A stretch of 64,000 nucleotides of DNA, taken from assembly GCF_002008165.1 (NCBI RefSeq), contig NZ_MRDM01000031.1, positions 1 to 64,000 on the forward strand, written 5' to 3'. Shown here piece by piece: positions 1-10,623 of this stretch (positions are counted from its first letter, which is position 1; each line of letters begins with the position of its first letter). The notes beneath the pieces are model-generated. The model was not told the DNA's origin. It worked only from the letters and a program-made list of their open reading frames with translations, and made no database searches. The translations under genes were made by a program, and so were the position numbers. The DNA comes from Rhizobium laguerreae. GTDB taxonomy: Bacteria > Pseudomonadota > Alphaproteobacteria > Rhizobiales > Rhizobiaceae.

Positions 1-290
1 AGGATCGCATCCAGATCAGGAAAACTTATTCCCTTCAACAACATAGAAAGATGGGCGTTATGAAACAGGATTGTAGTCTCTACGCCAATCCTCCCTCTTT
101 TGCGGGCATCCGCAAGGGTCAGGAACCAGTGCTGGTTCAGGCATTCGGCTCCTGCTGCTTGGCGATCGCCCGTTCGGCCGCGGCTGCAAACAATGGCAGT
201 GGTTCGTCGCGCATAGACGTCGATATCGCAAATTCGTCAATGCGTTCTCTGCACCTGAATGGACCAGCCTCAAATGCAAGTCCAGATCAA
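1..290 (-). pseudogene. possible gene remnants, unrecognised
   Basis: Read on the minus strand, one frame gives a protein-like stretch ending RDEPLPLFAAAAERAIAKQ before a stop near base 138, with a stop upstream near base 285. A second frame then runs off the left edge as RKRGRIGVETTILFHNAHL. Both have rhizobial-looking composition but no start codon or intact length. I infer a broken or partial gene; I do not recognise the family. This stretch also holds whatever promoter serves the EF-G-like gene. Confidence 0.3.
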
Positions 291-384
291 GCGTTGTGAC
301 ACTGAACACCTCTGGCGCCTTGCAGCAGTTCAGGGCATCCTATGATGGCTGAAAATTGTGTTTATGGCAGTTGGAGGAAGGCTG

Positions 385-2346
385 ATGCGCTGCTTCACCG
401 TGCTTGGACCCTCGCAGACCGGAAAATCGACAATCGTGGAAAAGCTCGGCTCCCTGGAGGGAACGCCGAGAAAATCCAGCTCACCTTATGGATTGAACCT
501 CACAGAATTCACCTTCGGAAACGAGGCGTGGTGTGCACTGGATGCGCCAGGACCCAACGAAGCGTTGGCGCATGCGCAGCACGCGCTTCTTGCCAGCGAC
601 GCCTGCATACTGTGCGTTTCATCGGCACCCGCGGAGGCTGTGCTCGCCGCGCCCTATCTGCGGATAGTCGAAGCCTCGGGGACGCCTTGCATCCTCTTCG
701 TCAACCGGATGGACGAACCGCGAGGGCGGTTGAGGGACGTGATCGCCGCGCTTCAAGACTACGCCAACCACACGCTTTTGCTTCGCCAGATCCCGATCCG
801 CGAGGGGGACAGGGTCATTGGCAGTTGCGATCTGATTTCGGAACGGGCGTGGCGATACCGGGAAGGCCAGACTTCGGCGCTGATCGCAATCCCCGAAAGC
901 GCCGCCGAACGCGAGCACGAAGCGCGCAGCGAGCTCCTGGAACACCTGTCCGAATTCGATGACTGGCTTCTCGAGGAACTGATCGAAGATCGCGAGCCAC
1001 CCAGTGATGCCCTCTATGCCATTTCATCACGGGTTCTAAGAGAAAACAGAATTATCCCGGTCCTGATCGGTGCTGCAATTCACGGCAACGGCATGACGAG
1101 GCTGATGAAGGCGCTACGCCACGAGGCGCCGCCGGTAGGGGTTCTTCGGCAGCGTCTCGCTCACACGGGAACTGTCGATGAAGTCAAGCTGGTGGCCTTG
1201 AGCTTCCATGCCTATCATCGCCAGAATGTCGGCAAGACGGTGCTCGTGCGCGCACTTGGCGAGGGACTGCGGCAAGGCGCATCACTTGGTGGCTCCAGCC
1301 TCGGCGCCGTACAAAATCTCGCAAACGGGCGGTCTAATTTGGCGGTTCTGCCTGCGCCGGGGGATGTCTTCGCGACGGTCAAGTCCGACCATCTGCCCGT
1401 CCCTTCGCTGTTGACCTCCGGCGCGGTGGTCGCCCCGCCTGAGTGGACGGAACCACCCACGCCGATGCTTGAAAGGATCCTAATTCCGGGCAGTGAGCGC
1501 GATGAAAACAAACTTTCCGAAACGCTGGCGAAACTTTCCGAGACGGATCGCGGTCTGGAAGTCTTGCAGGAGGAAGGCACGGGCGCTCAACTCGTCCGCG
1601 CCCAGGGGCCGGTACATCTGCGTGATCTCTGCCGAACGCTGTCCGATGTCTTTCATATCTCCGTGACAGACCGAACGCCCAGCCCAGTCTACCGCGAGAC
1701 GATCACGAAACCATTGGAGGTTCATTACCGCCATCGCAAACAGACCGGCGGTGCCGGGCAATTCGCGGATGTGAAGTTGAGCATTCACCCCAACGAGCGC
1801 GGCCAGGGCTTCACCTTTGGCGAAACCATCAAAGGCGGCGCCGTTCCGCGCAATTACATCCCTGCCGTCGAAGCGGGCGCGCGCGAAGCGATGGAGAAAG
1901 GACCGCTAGGCTTCGAAGTCATCGATGTCGGCGTAACGCTGTTGGATGGTCAGCACCATACCGTCGACAGTTCGGAACACGCCTTCCGGACAGCGTCGAA
2001 AATGGGGGTGCGACAGGCGCTTTCCGAAGGATCGACGGTGTTGATGCAGCCGGTCTTCCGCGGCGAGTTCCACATCCCGGCGGTCTTTTCAGGCAGCCTT
2101 GTCCAGATCGTCTCCGCTCTCAACGGTCAGGTTCTCGGCTTCGACCGTGATGAAACCGCCAAGGGATGGGACATCTTCCGGGCGCTCGTTCCGGGTGGCG
2201 CACTTAACGATCTGGCACGGGCGCTGCGCTCGGCGACGCAGGGCATCGGTTATTTTTCCAAGACCTTCGATCACTTCGAGGAACTATACGGCAAGGAAGC
2301 GGACGCCATTGTGAGGGCAAACGAGAAACCAGGCACCGCACACTGA
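385..2346 (+). CDS. elongation factor G-like GTPase
   Basis: Predicted 653-residue cytoplasmic protein of the EF-G/translational GTPase family. The P-loop GPSQTGKST lies near residue 8, the G4 motif is present as NRMD near residue 112, and the EF-G domain IV motif HTVDSS is clear near residue 525. The G3 motif reads DAPGPN instead of DTPGH, so the usual catalytic histidine is absent, and the G1 loop departs from AHIDAGKTT. This places it with the divergent EF-G-like proteins whose role is unclear rather than with housekeeping FusA, which is longer. Start chosen at ATG 385 because GGAGGAAG (373-380) sits at good spacing; a GTG at 358 is in frame but has no ribosome site. It stands alone between the left edge and an uncharacterised region. 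Confidence 0.8.
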   Translation: MRCFTVLGPSQTGKSTIVEKLGSLEGTPRKSSSPYGLNLTEFTFGNEAWCALDAPGPNEALAHAQHALLASDACILCVSSAPAEAVLAAPYLRIVEASGTPCILFVNRMDEPRGRLRDVIAALQDYANHTLLLRQIPIREGDRVIGSCDLISERAWRYREGQTSALIAIPESAAEREHEARSELLEHLSEFDDWLLEELIEDREPPSDALYAISSRVLRENRIIPVLIGAAIHGNGMTRLMKALRHEAPPVGVLRQRLAHTGTVDEVKLVALSFHAYHRQNVGKTVLVRALGEGLRQGASLGGSSLGAVQNLANGRSNLAVLPAPGDVFATVKSDHLPVPSLLTSGAVVAPPEWTEPPTPMLERILIPGSERDENKLSETLAKLSETDRGLEVLQEEGTGAQLVRAQGPVHLRDLCRTLSDVFHISVTDRTPSPVYRETITKPLEVHYRHRKQTGGAGQFADVKLSIHPNERGQGFTFGETIKGGAVPRNYIPAVEAGAREAMEKGPLGFEVIDVGVTLLDGQHHTVDSSEHAFRTASKMGVRQALSEGSTVLMQPVFRGEFHIPAVFSGSLVQIVSALNGQVLGFDRDETAKGWDIFRALVPGGALNDLARALRSATQGIGYFSKTFDHFEELYGKEADAIVRANEKPGTAH

Positions 2347-2372
2347 AAACGTTCGCGCCACTTCATGCTCGT

Positions 2373-2714
2373 TCACAGAGCCGGGCTCACGCCGCCCTTA
2401 CGTGCCTGGAACGTTTGCAGTTGTAGTAGCACAGGCCCGCGGTTGGGGCTTGCTTCGGGGATGAGCGAGGTCGATTGTGCCGAGATCACAACGGCGGTGG
2501 CCGACAACATATTCGGACCGTCTATCCAGTGACCACCGGCGTCTCTCACGAAGATCGCCTGCAAGTACCCGGATATCCCCCAGCGGTCCATTCCCCCTGA
2601 AGCGCTAAGGCCTCCCACTGGAATCCTCGGCGACTTTCGAATCCGCAGCGGAATGATACCCAGTGCGGAGAACGTCGCCGATCTGCTGGGAGCACGATGC
2701 TCGGGAACTGTCAT
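2373..2714 (-). CDS. hypothetical protein or remnant, 113 residues
   Basis: An open frame of 113 codons on the minus strand. The C-terminal half, with SATAVVISAQSTSLIPEASP and GPVLLQLQTFQ, looks like real protein, while the N-terminal half is Arg/Ser/Pro-rich and less convincing. I do not recognise the family. It could be the 3' end of a decayed gene. It lies between two oppositely oriented genes and shares no overlap with either. Confidence 0.35.
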   Translation of the reverse strand: MTVPEHRAPSRSATFSALGIIPLRIRKSPRIPVGGLSASGGMDRWGISGYLQAIFVRDAGGHWIDGPNMLSATAVVISAQSTSLIPEASPNRGPVLLQLQTFQARKGGVSPAL

Positions 2715-2795
2715 CAGCGGTCCGTCTGATCAATTAATAGCTTTTTCCCGCTTCCTTGCGTTTGAACGCGTCTCGCCGACGCATAACCCCATAAC

Positions 2796-4409
2796 TCATG
2801 CCGCCGGAGGAGACCCGATCGCCAATCCGTCGCCACGTGGATCATGCGCGCCGGTCGCCATGCCGTCCTCGTCGATAGCGATCACACCTGCCTGCCCTGC
2901 AAGCGGGCTCTGCGCCTCGATCGGTGACAGTGCGTGGCCTCGTGCGGCCAGTTCGGCAAACACCGCTTCGCCGGCATCGCTTTCCAGCTTGAGGCTGTCA
3001 CGGCTGTCGGAAAAGGTCTTGCCGAGAAGAAAGCGTGGACCGGCCAGCGCTGCTGCTGGTTCCTCGTCGAAGTCGATCAGCCGGGTCAGCAATATTGCCA
3101 GCGTCTGCGGCTGGCCGTCGGCGCCCTGCGTGCCGTAGAGCAGCGCAGGCTTGCCGTTGCGCAGGCCGAGGCCGGGATTCAAAGTATAGAAAGGCCGTTT
3201 GCCGGGTGCGATGGCATTGACTTGCTTGGGATCGGACGAAAAGGCCGCCCCGCGGTTCTGCCAGAGAATACCCGTATCGCCGACCACTACGCCGCTGCCC
3301 CAGTCGAAATAAGTGCTCTGCAAGACGCTGACGCTGCCGCCCTCTGCGTCGGTTGCTGCGAAGAACACGGTGTCGCCGCTGCGAAAGGGCGCCGGCCATT
3401 CGAGCGCTCGTGCTGGATCAATGGAGGCTGCCGCCTGCGCAAGATGCTGCGTGCTCAGCCATTCCTCCACCGGCTGCGGCACGACATCGGGATCAGCAAT
3501 GCCGCCGCGGTCGAGGAAGGCGCGTTTGACGGCTTCGACGCAGAGATGGAGATGATCGGCGCTGCCGGCCTTTTGGGCGGCAAGATTGAAATGGGCGAGA
3601 ATGCCCATGATCGCCAGCGTCGACAGACCCTGTGTCGGCGGCGGTGGCGCAAGCAGTTCGAAGCCGCGATAGGAGAGGCTGATCGGCGCGACCTCGCGCG
3701 TTCGGGTCGCCTTGAGATCGTCGGCAGTCAGCGGAGAACCCGCCGCCTGCAGGCCCGCAGCAATCCTCGTGCCGAGTTCGCCCTCGTAGAATGAACGCGG
3801 CCCGTCACGGGCAATCAGCGAAAGCGATAGCGCCAAATTCTCCTGTCGAAACAGACTGCCTGTTTCCGGCGCCGCGCCATCCGGCATGAAGAGCGCGGCA
3901 AAACCCGGCCAGCCGGCCGCCTCCGCCTGCCGGAAGGCAAGCCAGAAGCTCTGCGAGCGCGTAATAGGAAAGCCCTCTTCCGCGTGGCGGATCGCATTGG
4001 CAAGCAAGACGGAAAAATCGATCTTTCCGCCCCAGTGCCGCGCGGAATAGTCATGAGCGTGCCGCCACGCATCGACGGCGCAGGCCGAGGTCAGCGCCGA
4101 AAGCGGCCCGCGCAGCGGAATGCTGCCGCCGAAATCCGGCAATTTCCGCGCCGCCTGGCCGATGCCAAGAAAACATGTTTTCCGCCCGCTGCGATCAGCA
4201 ACGATCCAGACGGAATCGCCGCCAAGCCCGCAGAAATGCGGGTAGACGACGGCAACGGTGCTGCCGATGGCGATCGCAGCCTCAAGCGCATTGCCGCCGG
4301 CTCGCAGGATCGCCGCGCCTGCCTCGCTCGCCAGCGTATGCGGGCTTGTTACCATGCCGCCGCGCCCGGCTGCCTGTCTCGTGGAATCCCGGTCTGCCGG
4401 TGTCGTCAC
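2796..4409 (-). CDS. gamma-glutamyltransferase family protein
   Basis: About 537 residues, the size of the GGT/cephalosporin-acylase family of Ntn hydrolases that self-cleave into two subunits. The N-terminal GGMVTSPHTLASEAG and GGNALEAAIA blocks are typical. The new N terminus of the small subunit should be the threonine in GDTVFFAATDAEGGSVS near residue 345, which aligns with the GGT nucleophile, although the following TTHYSV-type residues differ. No signal peptide is visible, so a cytoplasmic amidase/transferase of unknown substrate is likely rather than periplasmic glutathione breakdown. The first in-frame starts are TTG 4415 and GTG 4409; I use GTG, without a strong ribosome site. It follows the FGGY kinase gene by 18 bases on the same strand and is probably cotranscribed. 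Confidence 0.85.
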   Translation of the reverse strand: MTTPADRDSTRQAAGRGGMVTSPHTLASEAGAAILRAGGNALEAAIAIGSTVAVVYPHFCGLGGDSVWIVADRSGRKTCFLGIGQAARKLPDFGGSIPLRGPLSALTSACAVDAWRHAHDYSARHWGGKIDFSVLLANAIRHAEEGFPITRSQSFWLAFRQAEAAGWPGFAALFMPDGAAPETGSLFRQENLALSLSLIARDGPRSFYEGELGTRIAAGLQAAGSPLTADDLKATRTREVAPISLSYRGFELLAPPPPTQGLSTLAIMGILAHFNLAAQKAGSADHLHLCVEAVKRAFLDRGGIADPDVVPQPVEEWLSTQHLAQAAASIDPARALEWPAPFRSGDTVFFAATDAEGGSVSVLQSTYFDWGSGVVVGDTGILWQNRGAAFSSDPKQVNAIAPGKRPFYTLNPGLGLRNGKPALLYGTQGADGQPQTLAILLTRLIDFDEEPAAALAGPRFLLGKTFSDSRDSLKLESDAGEAVFAELAARGHALSPIEAQSPLAGQAGVIAIDEDGMATGAHDPRGDGLAIGSPPAA

Positions 4410-4427
4410 GCTCAAATCTCGCTGGGT

Positions 4428-5909
4428 CTATGGCCTGTAAAGCGCACGATAGGTCCGATAACCTCGATCATAAACCGCTGCATTGTCGGGATTGGGGACG
4501 ATTCTGTCACCTTGGCCGACAAAGGCGGTCACACCGGACCAATCCTCGGTCAGTCCGGCACCGATCGCCGCGGCCCAGGCGACACCGAGGCAGGAGCCGG
4601 GATGGCCAGTGAGACCCTGCAGTGGCTGCTGCAGCACGTCGGAAACGATCTGCATCCAGATACGGCTCTGCGATCCTCCGTCGGAAACGATGAAACGCGT
4701 CGTCGGATGGCCGATGTCGTTCAGCACGTCGCTATGATGGCGCAGCGCATAGGCGTAGGCTTCCAGCATCGCCCGCCAGAGATGGCCGATATGATGCGAC
4801 AGCGTCAGCCCGTCAATCAGGCCGCGCGCACCGGCATCATGGATCGGCGTCTTCTCGCCGAGGAAGTAAGGCAGGATCGTCAGCCCGTCCGCGCCGGGCG
4901 CGCATGCCGCCGCCAGCCGATCGAGATAGTGGTGCACGGAAATTCCCTCGGTCTTTGCCGCGATCTGCTCGCGTCCGGCGAAGGTGCTGATGAACCAGTT
5001 GAGCCCCGAGCCGCCGGTCGACATGCAGCCGTTCGGCATATAGAGCCCCGGAACCAGATGATAATCGAGAAACATGCGCGGATCGGGCCGCACGACATCC
5101 GTTGCCGTCAGGATATCGACGGCACCCCCGAATTTCAGCAGCACGTCGCCCGCCTTGTTGATCCCCGCGCCGAAGGCCGAGGCGATCATGTCGGCTGCTC
5201 CGCCGATAACAGGCGTTCCGGGTGCGAGCCCCGTCGCCTTGGACGCCTCATCGGTCACATGGCCAAGCACCTCATGCGAAGCGGCCTTCCTCGGAATAGC
5301 GTCCCGCCGGACCCTCGCAAGCTCGATCAGTTCGTCGTCGAGCCTGTCGGTGTTGATATCGACGAAGCCAGCTTCCAGCGCCCAGTTCTGCTCGATCGCC
5401 TTTTCTCCGGTCAGTTTCCAGTTGATGAAATCATAGGAACCCATGACCGTGGCAATGCGCTGGAAGACCGCGGGCTCATGCCGGGCGATCCAGCGCAGCT
5501 TCGCCGTCACCAGCTGCTGGTTGATGCCGTTTCCCGCCTTCGCGAGAAAATCCGCCTCATTCCACTCGGCCCTAAGTTCCTCGACCTGCTCACCGCAGCG
5601 CCCGTCGCTCTGCTGGATGCTCGGCCTCAGCACGTAGCCGGCGTCATCGAGCAACACGACGGCCGGCAGCATGCCGGTTACGCCGACGGCCGAGATTTGC
5701 CTAGCCTCGATCCCGCTCGTTGCAATCAGTTCCCTGGTGATCTCACAGACATTCGCCCACCATTCCGCCGGGTCTTCCTCGGCCCAGCCGTGCTGCGGCG
5801 AATGAAGCGTCGACGGTCGTGAGGTGAGCCCGAGCACGCGGTTCGGCAGCTCGATCAAGATACCGATGGTGGAGGTGGTGCCGATATCGAGGCCGAGCGT
5901 GATGGACAT
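4428..5909 (-). CDS. FGGY-family carbohydrate kinase
   Basis: 493 residues, the usual FGGY length (xylulokinase, ribulokinase, glycerol kinase). The ATPase fold begins with GLDIGTTSTIGILIE at the N terminus, and the C-terminal FGGY signature region is represented by FIVSDGGSQSRIWMQIVSDV near residue 400. It should phosphorylate a sugar, ketose or polyol with ATP in the cytoplasm; the exact substrate cannot be read from sequence. The ATG at 5909 is preceded on the minus strand by GAGAGGAA. It is followed by the BtpA-family gene upstream and the GGT-family gene downstream, all on the minus strand, and lies in a sugar/polyol island with a DeoR regulator and an ABC importer. Confidence 0.9.
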   Translation of the reverse strand: MSITLGLDIGTTSTIGILIELPNRVLGLTSRPSTLHSPQHGWAEEDPAEWWANVCEITRELIATSGIEARQISAVGVTGMLPAVVLLDDAGYVLRPSIQQSDGRCGEQVEELRAEWNEADFLAKAGNGINQQLVTAKLRWIARHEPAVFQRIATVMGSYDFINWKLTGEKAIEQNWALEAGFVDINTDRLDDELIELARVRRDAIPRKAASHEVLGHVTDEASKATGLAPGTPVIGGAADMIASAFGAGINKAGDVLLKFGGAVDILTATDVVRPDPRMFLDYHLVPGLYMPNGCMSTGGSGLNWFISTFAGREQIAAKTEGISVHHYLDRLAAACAPGADGLTILPYFLGEKTPIHDAGARGLIDGLTLSHHIGHLWRAMLEAYAYALRHHSDVLNDIGHPTTRFIVSDGGSQSRIWMQIVSDVLQQPLQGLTGHPGSCLGVAWAAAIGAGLTEDWSGVTAFVGQGDRIVPNPDNAAVYDRGYRTYRALYRP

Positions 5910-5924
5910 GGCGGTTCCTCTCGT

Positions 5925-6725
5925 TCAGCGCAGCGCCTCGACGATCTCCATGAAGCGCTTTACCCGGTCGCCGTCGACTGGGTTCCAGGTATTGCCGTCC
6001 ACCTTGAAATGCGTGCCGATGATGACGCCGCTGGCAACGCTCAATATGTCGCGCACATTGTCCTTGTTGACGCCGGTATTAGCAAAGACAGGGACATCCT
6101 TGACCGTCTCGCAGACACGCCTGAGGTCCGATTGATCGACCGCCTGTCCGGTCAGTGGTCCCGACACCAGGATGGCATCGGCGAGCGACGAGAACACGGC
6201 ACTCTTCGCCCTGAGTTCAATCGATCGCTGGTCCAGCGAATGGGCAAATTCCGCGTTAATGTTGAAGAGCATCTTCATCTCGTCGCGGCCGAGGCTATGT
6301 CGCAGCCGTGCCGCCTTGGCGCAATCCGGCTGCCAGATGCCCATGTCGGAAGCGAAGACGCCGGTGAAGATCTCGCGAACGAAGCTCGCGCCCGTCACTG
6401 CGCCGATAGCAACGCTTGCCGAGGGATCCCAGAGATAGTTGACGCCGAACGGCACGGTCAATTGCGGTTTCACCCGCTCGACGATCGCGGTCATCGCCGC
6501 CAGCCCTTCCGGCGGCGCCTGGAAGACGTAAGGCCGGTCGTTCTCGTTGCCGAACATGATGGCGTCGACGCCGCCTGCCTGCAGCTTCTCGATGTCGGAA
6601 AGCACGTCGTCGACGAGCTTGTTCACACCGGCGGCGGCGTCATAGGCGGGCGAGCCGGGCAGGGCTCCGATATGCGCCATCGCGATGACCGCCTTCTTCT
6701 TGACGCCAAAAAAGTCGAAGACCAT
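5925..6725 (-). CDS. BtpA/SgcQ family protein
   Basis: 266 residues of a TIM-barrel-like family. The N-terminal AVIAMAHIGALPGSPAYD is the hallmark, and GVDAIMFGNENDRPY and VFANTGVNKDNV follow. Members occur in cyanobacterial photosystem assembly (BtpA) and, as SgcQ, in sugar operons; no firm reaction is known. I chose ATG 6725 because GGGAG lies seven bases upstream and the residues before it do not look like protein. It sits 15 bases upstream of the FGGY kinase gene and so belongs to the kinase operon, with a role in sugar catabolism inferred from context only. Confidence 0.85.
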   Translation of the reverse strand: MVFDFFGVKKKAVIAMAHIGALPGSPAYDAAAGVNKLVDDVLSDIEKLQAGGVDAIMFGNENDRPYVFQAPPEGLAAMTAIVERVKPQLTVPFGVNYLWDPSASVAIGAVTGASFVREIFTGVFASDMGIWQPDCAKAARLRHSLGRDEMKMLFNINAEFAHSLDQRSIELRAKSAVFSSLADAILVSGPLTGQAVDQSDLRRVCETVKDVPVFANTGVNKDNVRDILSVASGVIIGTHFKVDGNTWNPVDGDRVKRFMEIVEALR

Positions 6726-6795
6726 GCGGGAACTCCCTGAAGCGAAATCGAGTGGAACAGTCATCCGCCGGGGGACGGATGCGGGAACGGGCAAA

Positions 6796-7647
6796 TCAAA
6801 GCAGCGGCTGCTCCTCGGGCGCGATGCGCACATCGACCCCAGCGGCGGCGAGCGCATCGGCAAGATCGGCCGGCGGCATGGCATCGGTGATCAGCATGTC
6901 GAATTGCTGCAGCGGCGCGATATGCACCAGCGACATACGCTTGAACTTGGTGGAATCGCAAAGCACCACCTTCTGCGTGGCGCGGCGCAGATAGACCCGC
7001 TTCATGTCGGTGTCCTCGAAGGAATAGTCGTAAATTCCCTGCGCCGTAATCCCGGACACGCCGACGAAGGCGATGTCGAACCAGAGTTCCTCGAATTGCG
7101 AAACGGCCGATTGGCTGCTAATCGCCATTTCCTCGCCACGCATGCGCCCGCCAGGCAGGTAGACCTCGCCAAAGCCGGTGCCGAGTTGCATGGCGTTGCG
7201 CACGCCGTTGGTGAAGATCTTCGTATGCGGCTGGTTGAGCAGCAGACCGGACAGCAGATAGGTCGTGGTGCCGACGTCGAGTGCCAGGGTGCGTGCTCCG
7301 GCGGCAACGCCTGCCGCAGCCATCGCAATGGTCCGCTTCGCGGCGGCATTGCGCGTCAGCCGGGATTCGAAAGTCGGCTCCTCGCGGTCGACAGCCTCAT
7401 TGGCGATCGGCTCGAAGGCCTTGCCGCTGCGCACCGCGCCGCCATGGGTGCGCACCAGTCTGCCATCCTTTTCGAGTTCGATCAGGTCGCGGCGGACGGT
7501 CATTTCGGAAACGGCAAGCTGGGAGGCGACATCGCTGACGGAAACCGCGCCTTTGCGGGCCAGTGTCTCCAGGATGCGCGCATGCCGCACCTGGGCCAGA
7601 ACCTTCGGTTTTTCCGCTGCGGCGACCATCTGCTGTTCCGCGTCCAT
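6796..7647 (-). CDS. DeoR-family transcriptional regulator
   Basis: About 283 residues. The N-terminal DeoR helix-turn-helix is unmistakable: RHARILETLARKGAVSVSDV followed by LAVSEMTVRRDLIELE, then a sugar-phosphate-sensing C-terminal domain with LALDVGTTTYLLSGLL and ITDAMPPADLADAL. Such proteins usually repress sugar or polyol operons and release DNA on binding a phosphorylated intermediate. The gene leads the minus-strand kinase operon and is divergent from the dehydrogenase and ABC ATPase genes, so the 160-base spacer at 7648-7811 is the expected operator region. ATG 7647 is preferred to an upstream TTG. Confidence 0.9.
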   Translation of the reverse strand: MDAEQQMVAAAEKPKVLAQVRHARILETLARKGAVSVSDVASQLAVSEMTVRRDLIELEKDGRLVRTHGGAVRSGKAFEPIANEAVDREEPTFESRLTRNAAAKRTIAMAAAGVAAGARTLALDVGTTTYLLSGLLLNQPHTKIFTNGVRNAMQLGTGFGEVYLPGGRMRGEEMAISSQSAVSQFEELWFDIAFVGVSGITAQGIYDYSFEDTDMKRVYLRRATQKVVLCDSTKFKRMSLVHIAPLQQFDMLITDAMPPADLADALAAAGVDVRIAPEEQPLL

Positions 7648-7811
7648 GATACCGTTCTCATCCTCCCGCCGTCGCAACTCGTGGCTACGATTGTCTGATT
7701 GTTGCTCCCTATGTATCGAATGACTCGAACAAATTCAAACATAAATTTTTCTTGTTGTGTATGATTTTGTTGTTATATGATCGGTGATGTTTCCAGTCGA
7801 TGAGGGCGAAC
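7648..7811. promoter_or_regulatory. divergent promoter region, DeoR/dehydrogenase
   Basis: AT-rich spacer between the divergent deoR-type and dehydrogenase genes. On the plus strand the stretch 7751-7785 is rich in TTGTTG and TATGAT-like blocks that could act as -35/-10 elements and as DeoR binding repeats. No single perfect operator is evident, so the assignment rests on position and composition. Confidence 0.4.
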
Positions 7812-8597
7812 ATGCAGTCTCCGAGCTTTCCAGAACTATCCGGTAAGCGTGCGATCGTAACCGGCGGGGCGACTGGGATAGGGCGCGCGATCGCGACCGC
7901 GCTCTCCCGCCAGTCGATCCAGGTGGCGATCTGCGACATCAACCTGGCCGCCGCCGAACAGACGGCGGCCGAGATCGGCAACGGCGCCACTGCCTATGCG
8001 ATCGACGTTCGCAAGCGCACCTCCGTCGAGGCGACCTTTTCCGAGGTGGTCGAGAGGATAGGCGGTTACGAGATCCTCTGCGCCAATGCTGGTGTCTCCA
8101 CGATGCAGCATGCGCTGGAACTGACCGACGAGGAGTGGGACTATAATTTCGACGTCAACATTCGCGGCATCTTCCTGACCAACCAGATTGCCGCCCGGCG
8201 CTTTACGAGCACCGGCACCGGCGTCATCGTCAACACCGCCTCGCTTGCCGCAAAGATCGGCGCACCGTTGCTGGCCCATTATTCTGCCAGCAAGTTTGCC
8301 GTGCTCGGCTGGACACAGGCGCTCGCCCGCGAGCTCGCAGCTTCAGGCGTTCGCGTCAACGCCGTCTGCCCCGGTTTCGTCAAGACCGGCATGCAGGAGC
8401 GCGAGATCGCCTGGGAGGCGAGCCTGCGCGGCGTCACGCCCGAACGCGTCGTTGCGGACTATATCGCCCAGACGCCGCTCGGCCGGCTGGAAACGCCTGA
8501 AGACGTGGCCGATGTCGTCGTTTTCCTCTGCTCGAATTCGGCCCGCTTCATGACCGGGCAGGGCGTCAACGTCACCGGCGGCGTCTACACGACCTGA
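7812..8597 (+). CDS. short-chain dehydrogenase/reductase
   Basis: 261-residue classical SDR. The NAD(P)-binding motif GGATGIGRAIA is near residue 16, CANAGVS near residue 90, catalytic Tyr/Lys in YSASK near residue 157, and PGFVKTGM follows. It probably oxidises a polyol or sugar alcohol taken up by the neighbouring importer, but cofactor and substrate are inference. The start at 7812 has GAGGG five bases upstream; an ATG at 7800 is also in frame. The ABC ATPase gene follows after 46 bases and is likely in the same transcript. Confidence 0.88.
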   Translation: MQSPSFPELSGKRAIVTGGATGIGRAIATALSRQSIQVAICDINLAAAEQTAAEIGNGATAYAIDVRKRTSVEATFSEVVERIGGYEILCANAGVSTMQHALELTDEEWDYNFDVNIRGIFLTNQIAARRFTSTGTGVIVNTASLAAKIGAPLLAHYSASKFAVLGWTQALARELAASGVRVNAVCPGFVKTGMQEREIAWEASLRGVTPERVVADYIAQTPLGRLETPEDVADVVVFLCSNSARFMTGQGVNVTGGVYTT

Positions 8598-8643
8598 CCC
8601 GTCCAGGACCTGCAACAGGCCTCCCGTTCAGCAAGGAAAGAGC

Positions 8644-9792
<1,149 letters not shown>

Positions 9793-9804
9793 GGTGGTGT
9801 CTCT

Positions 9805-10623
9805 TTAGTGAATGCCTTTTGTCAGGCCCTGCACGAAATAACGGTTGAGGAAGAGCACGATCAGTACGATCGGGATCGTCGAAAAATGCGCCAGTGCGCC
9901 GAGCGTGCCCCAGGTGATGTCCTTCGTGCCGTAGGCTGAAAGCAGCGCCACTGAGATCGGCTTGGAATCGAGCCGGGTGAGGAACATCGGATAAAGGAAG
10001 TCGTTCCAGGAAAACATCAAGCAGAACAGCGTGGAGGCGACGACGCCTGAGCGCACCGCCGGCAGCGCCACGCGCCAGAAGGAGCCGAACAGCGTACAGC
10101 CATCCGTTAGCGCCGCCTCCTCCAGTTCCTTCGGCAGGCTGCGGAAATAGGAAAACATCATCCAGGTGACGAAGGCCGAATTCAGCATCGCGTTGATGAG
10201 CACGACGGCGACCCAGCTGCCGAGCAGCCCGACATCGCGCATCATCAGATAGAAGGGGATCAGCGCCGCCACTGCCGGCACCATGCGGATCGCCATGAAG
10301 AAATAGGCAACGGCAATGGCATAGCGGCTGGTCGAGCGTGCCAGCGCATAGCCTGCCGGTACGCCGAGAAGCAGCGACAGGATCACCGAACCGCCGGCGA
10401 TCAGCAGGCTCGACGATACGAGGCTCCAGACGTCGAACAGGCGGAAGACCGTCGCGAACTGCTCGAGGGTCGGTGTAAAAGTCAGTTTTGGTGGGATCGA
10501 GAAGATGTCGCGCGACGGCTTGTAGGCGGTCGATGCCAGCCACAGGAAGGGCAGCAGGAAAAAGCCGAGCATGACAAGGATGAAGGCGCGCTCGCCGATG
10601 CGGCTCAAGTTGCGTGTGCTCAT
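9805..10623 (-). CDS. sugar ABC importer permease (MalG type)
   Basis: 272 residues with about six hydrophobic segments and the EAA loop ELEEAALTDGCTLFGSFWRV near residue 165, which docks on the ATPase. Family CUT1, inner membrane. It overlaps the upstream permease gene by four bases and ends the operon binding protein-permease-permease. The C terminus ends NRYFVQGLTKGIH, typical of MalG-like subunits that end in GxxKG. Confidence 0.92.
   Translation of the reverse strand: MSTRNLSRIGERAFILVMLGFFLLPFLWLASTAYKPSRDIFSIPPKLTFTPTLEQFATVFRLFDVWSLVSSSLLIAGGSVILSLLLGVPAGYALARSTSRYAIAVAYFFMAIRMVPAVAALIPFYLMMRDVGLLGSWVAVVLINAMLNSAFVTWMMFSYFRSLPKELEEAALTDGCTLFGSFWRVALPAVRSGVVASTLFCLMFSWNDFLYPMFLTRLDSKPISVALLSAYGTKDITWGTLGALAHFSTIPIVLIVLFLNRYFVQGLTKGIH

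Noticed and set aside
3000..6900. Long plus-strand frames opposite the GGT, kinase and BtpA genes
   Set aside because: Antisense shadows of GC-rich genes; no domains and arginine-rich composition.
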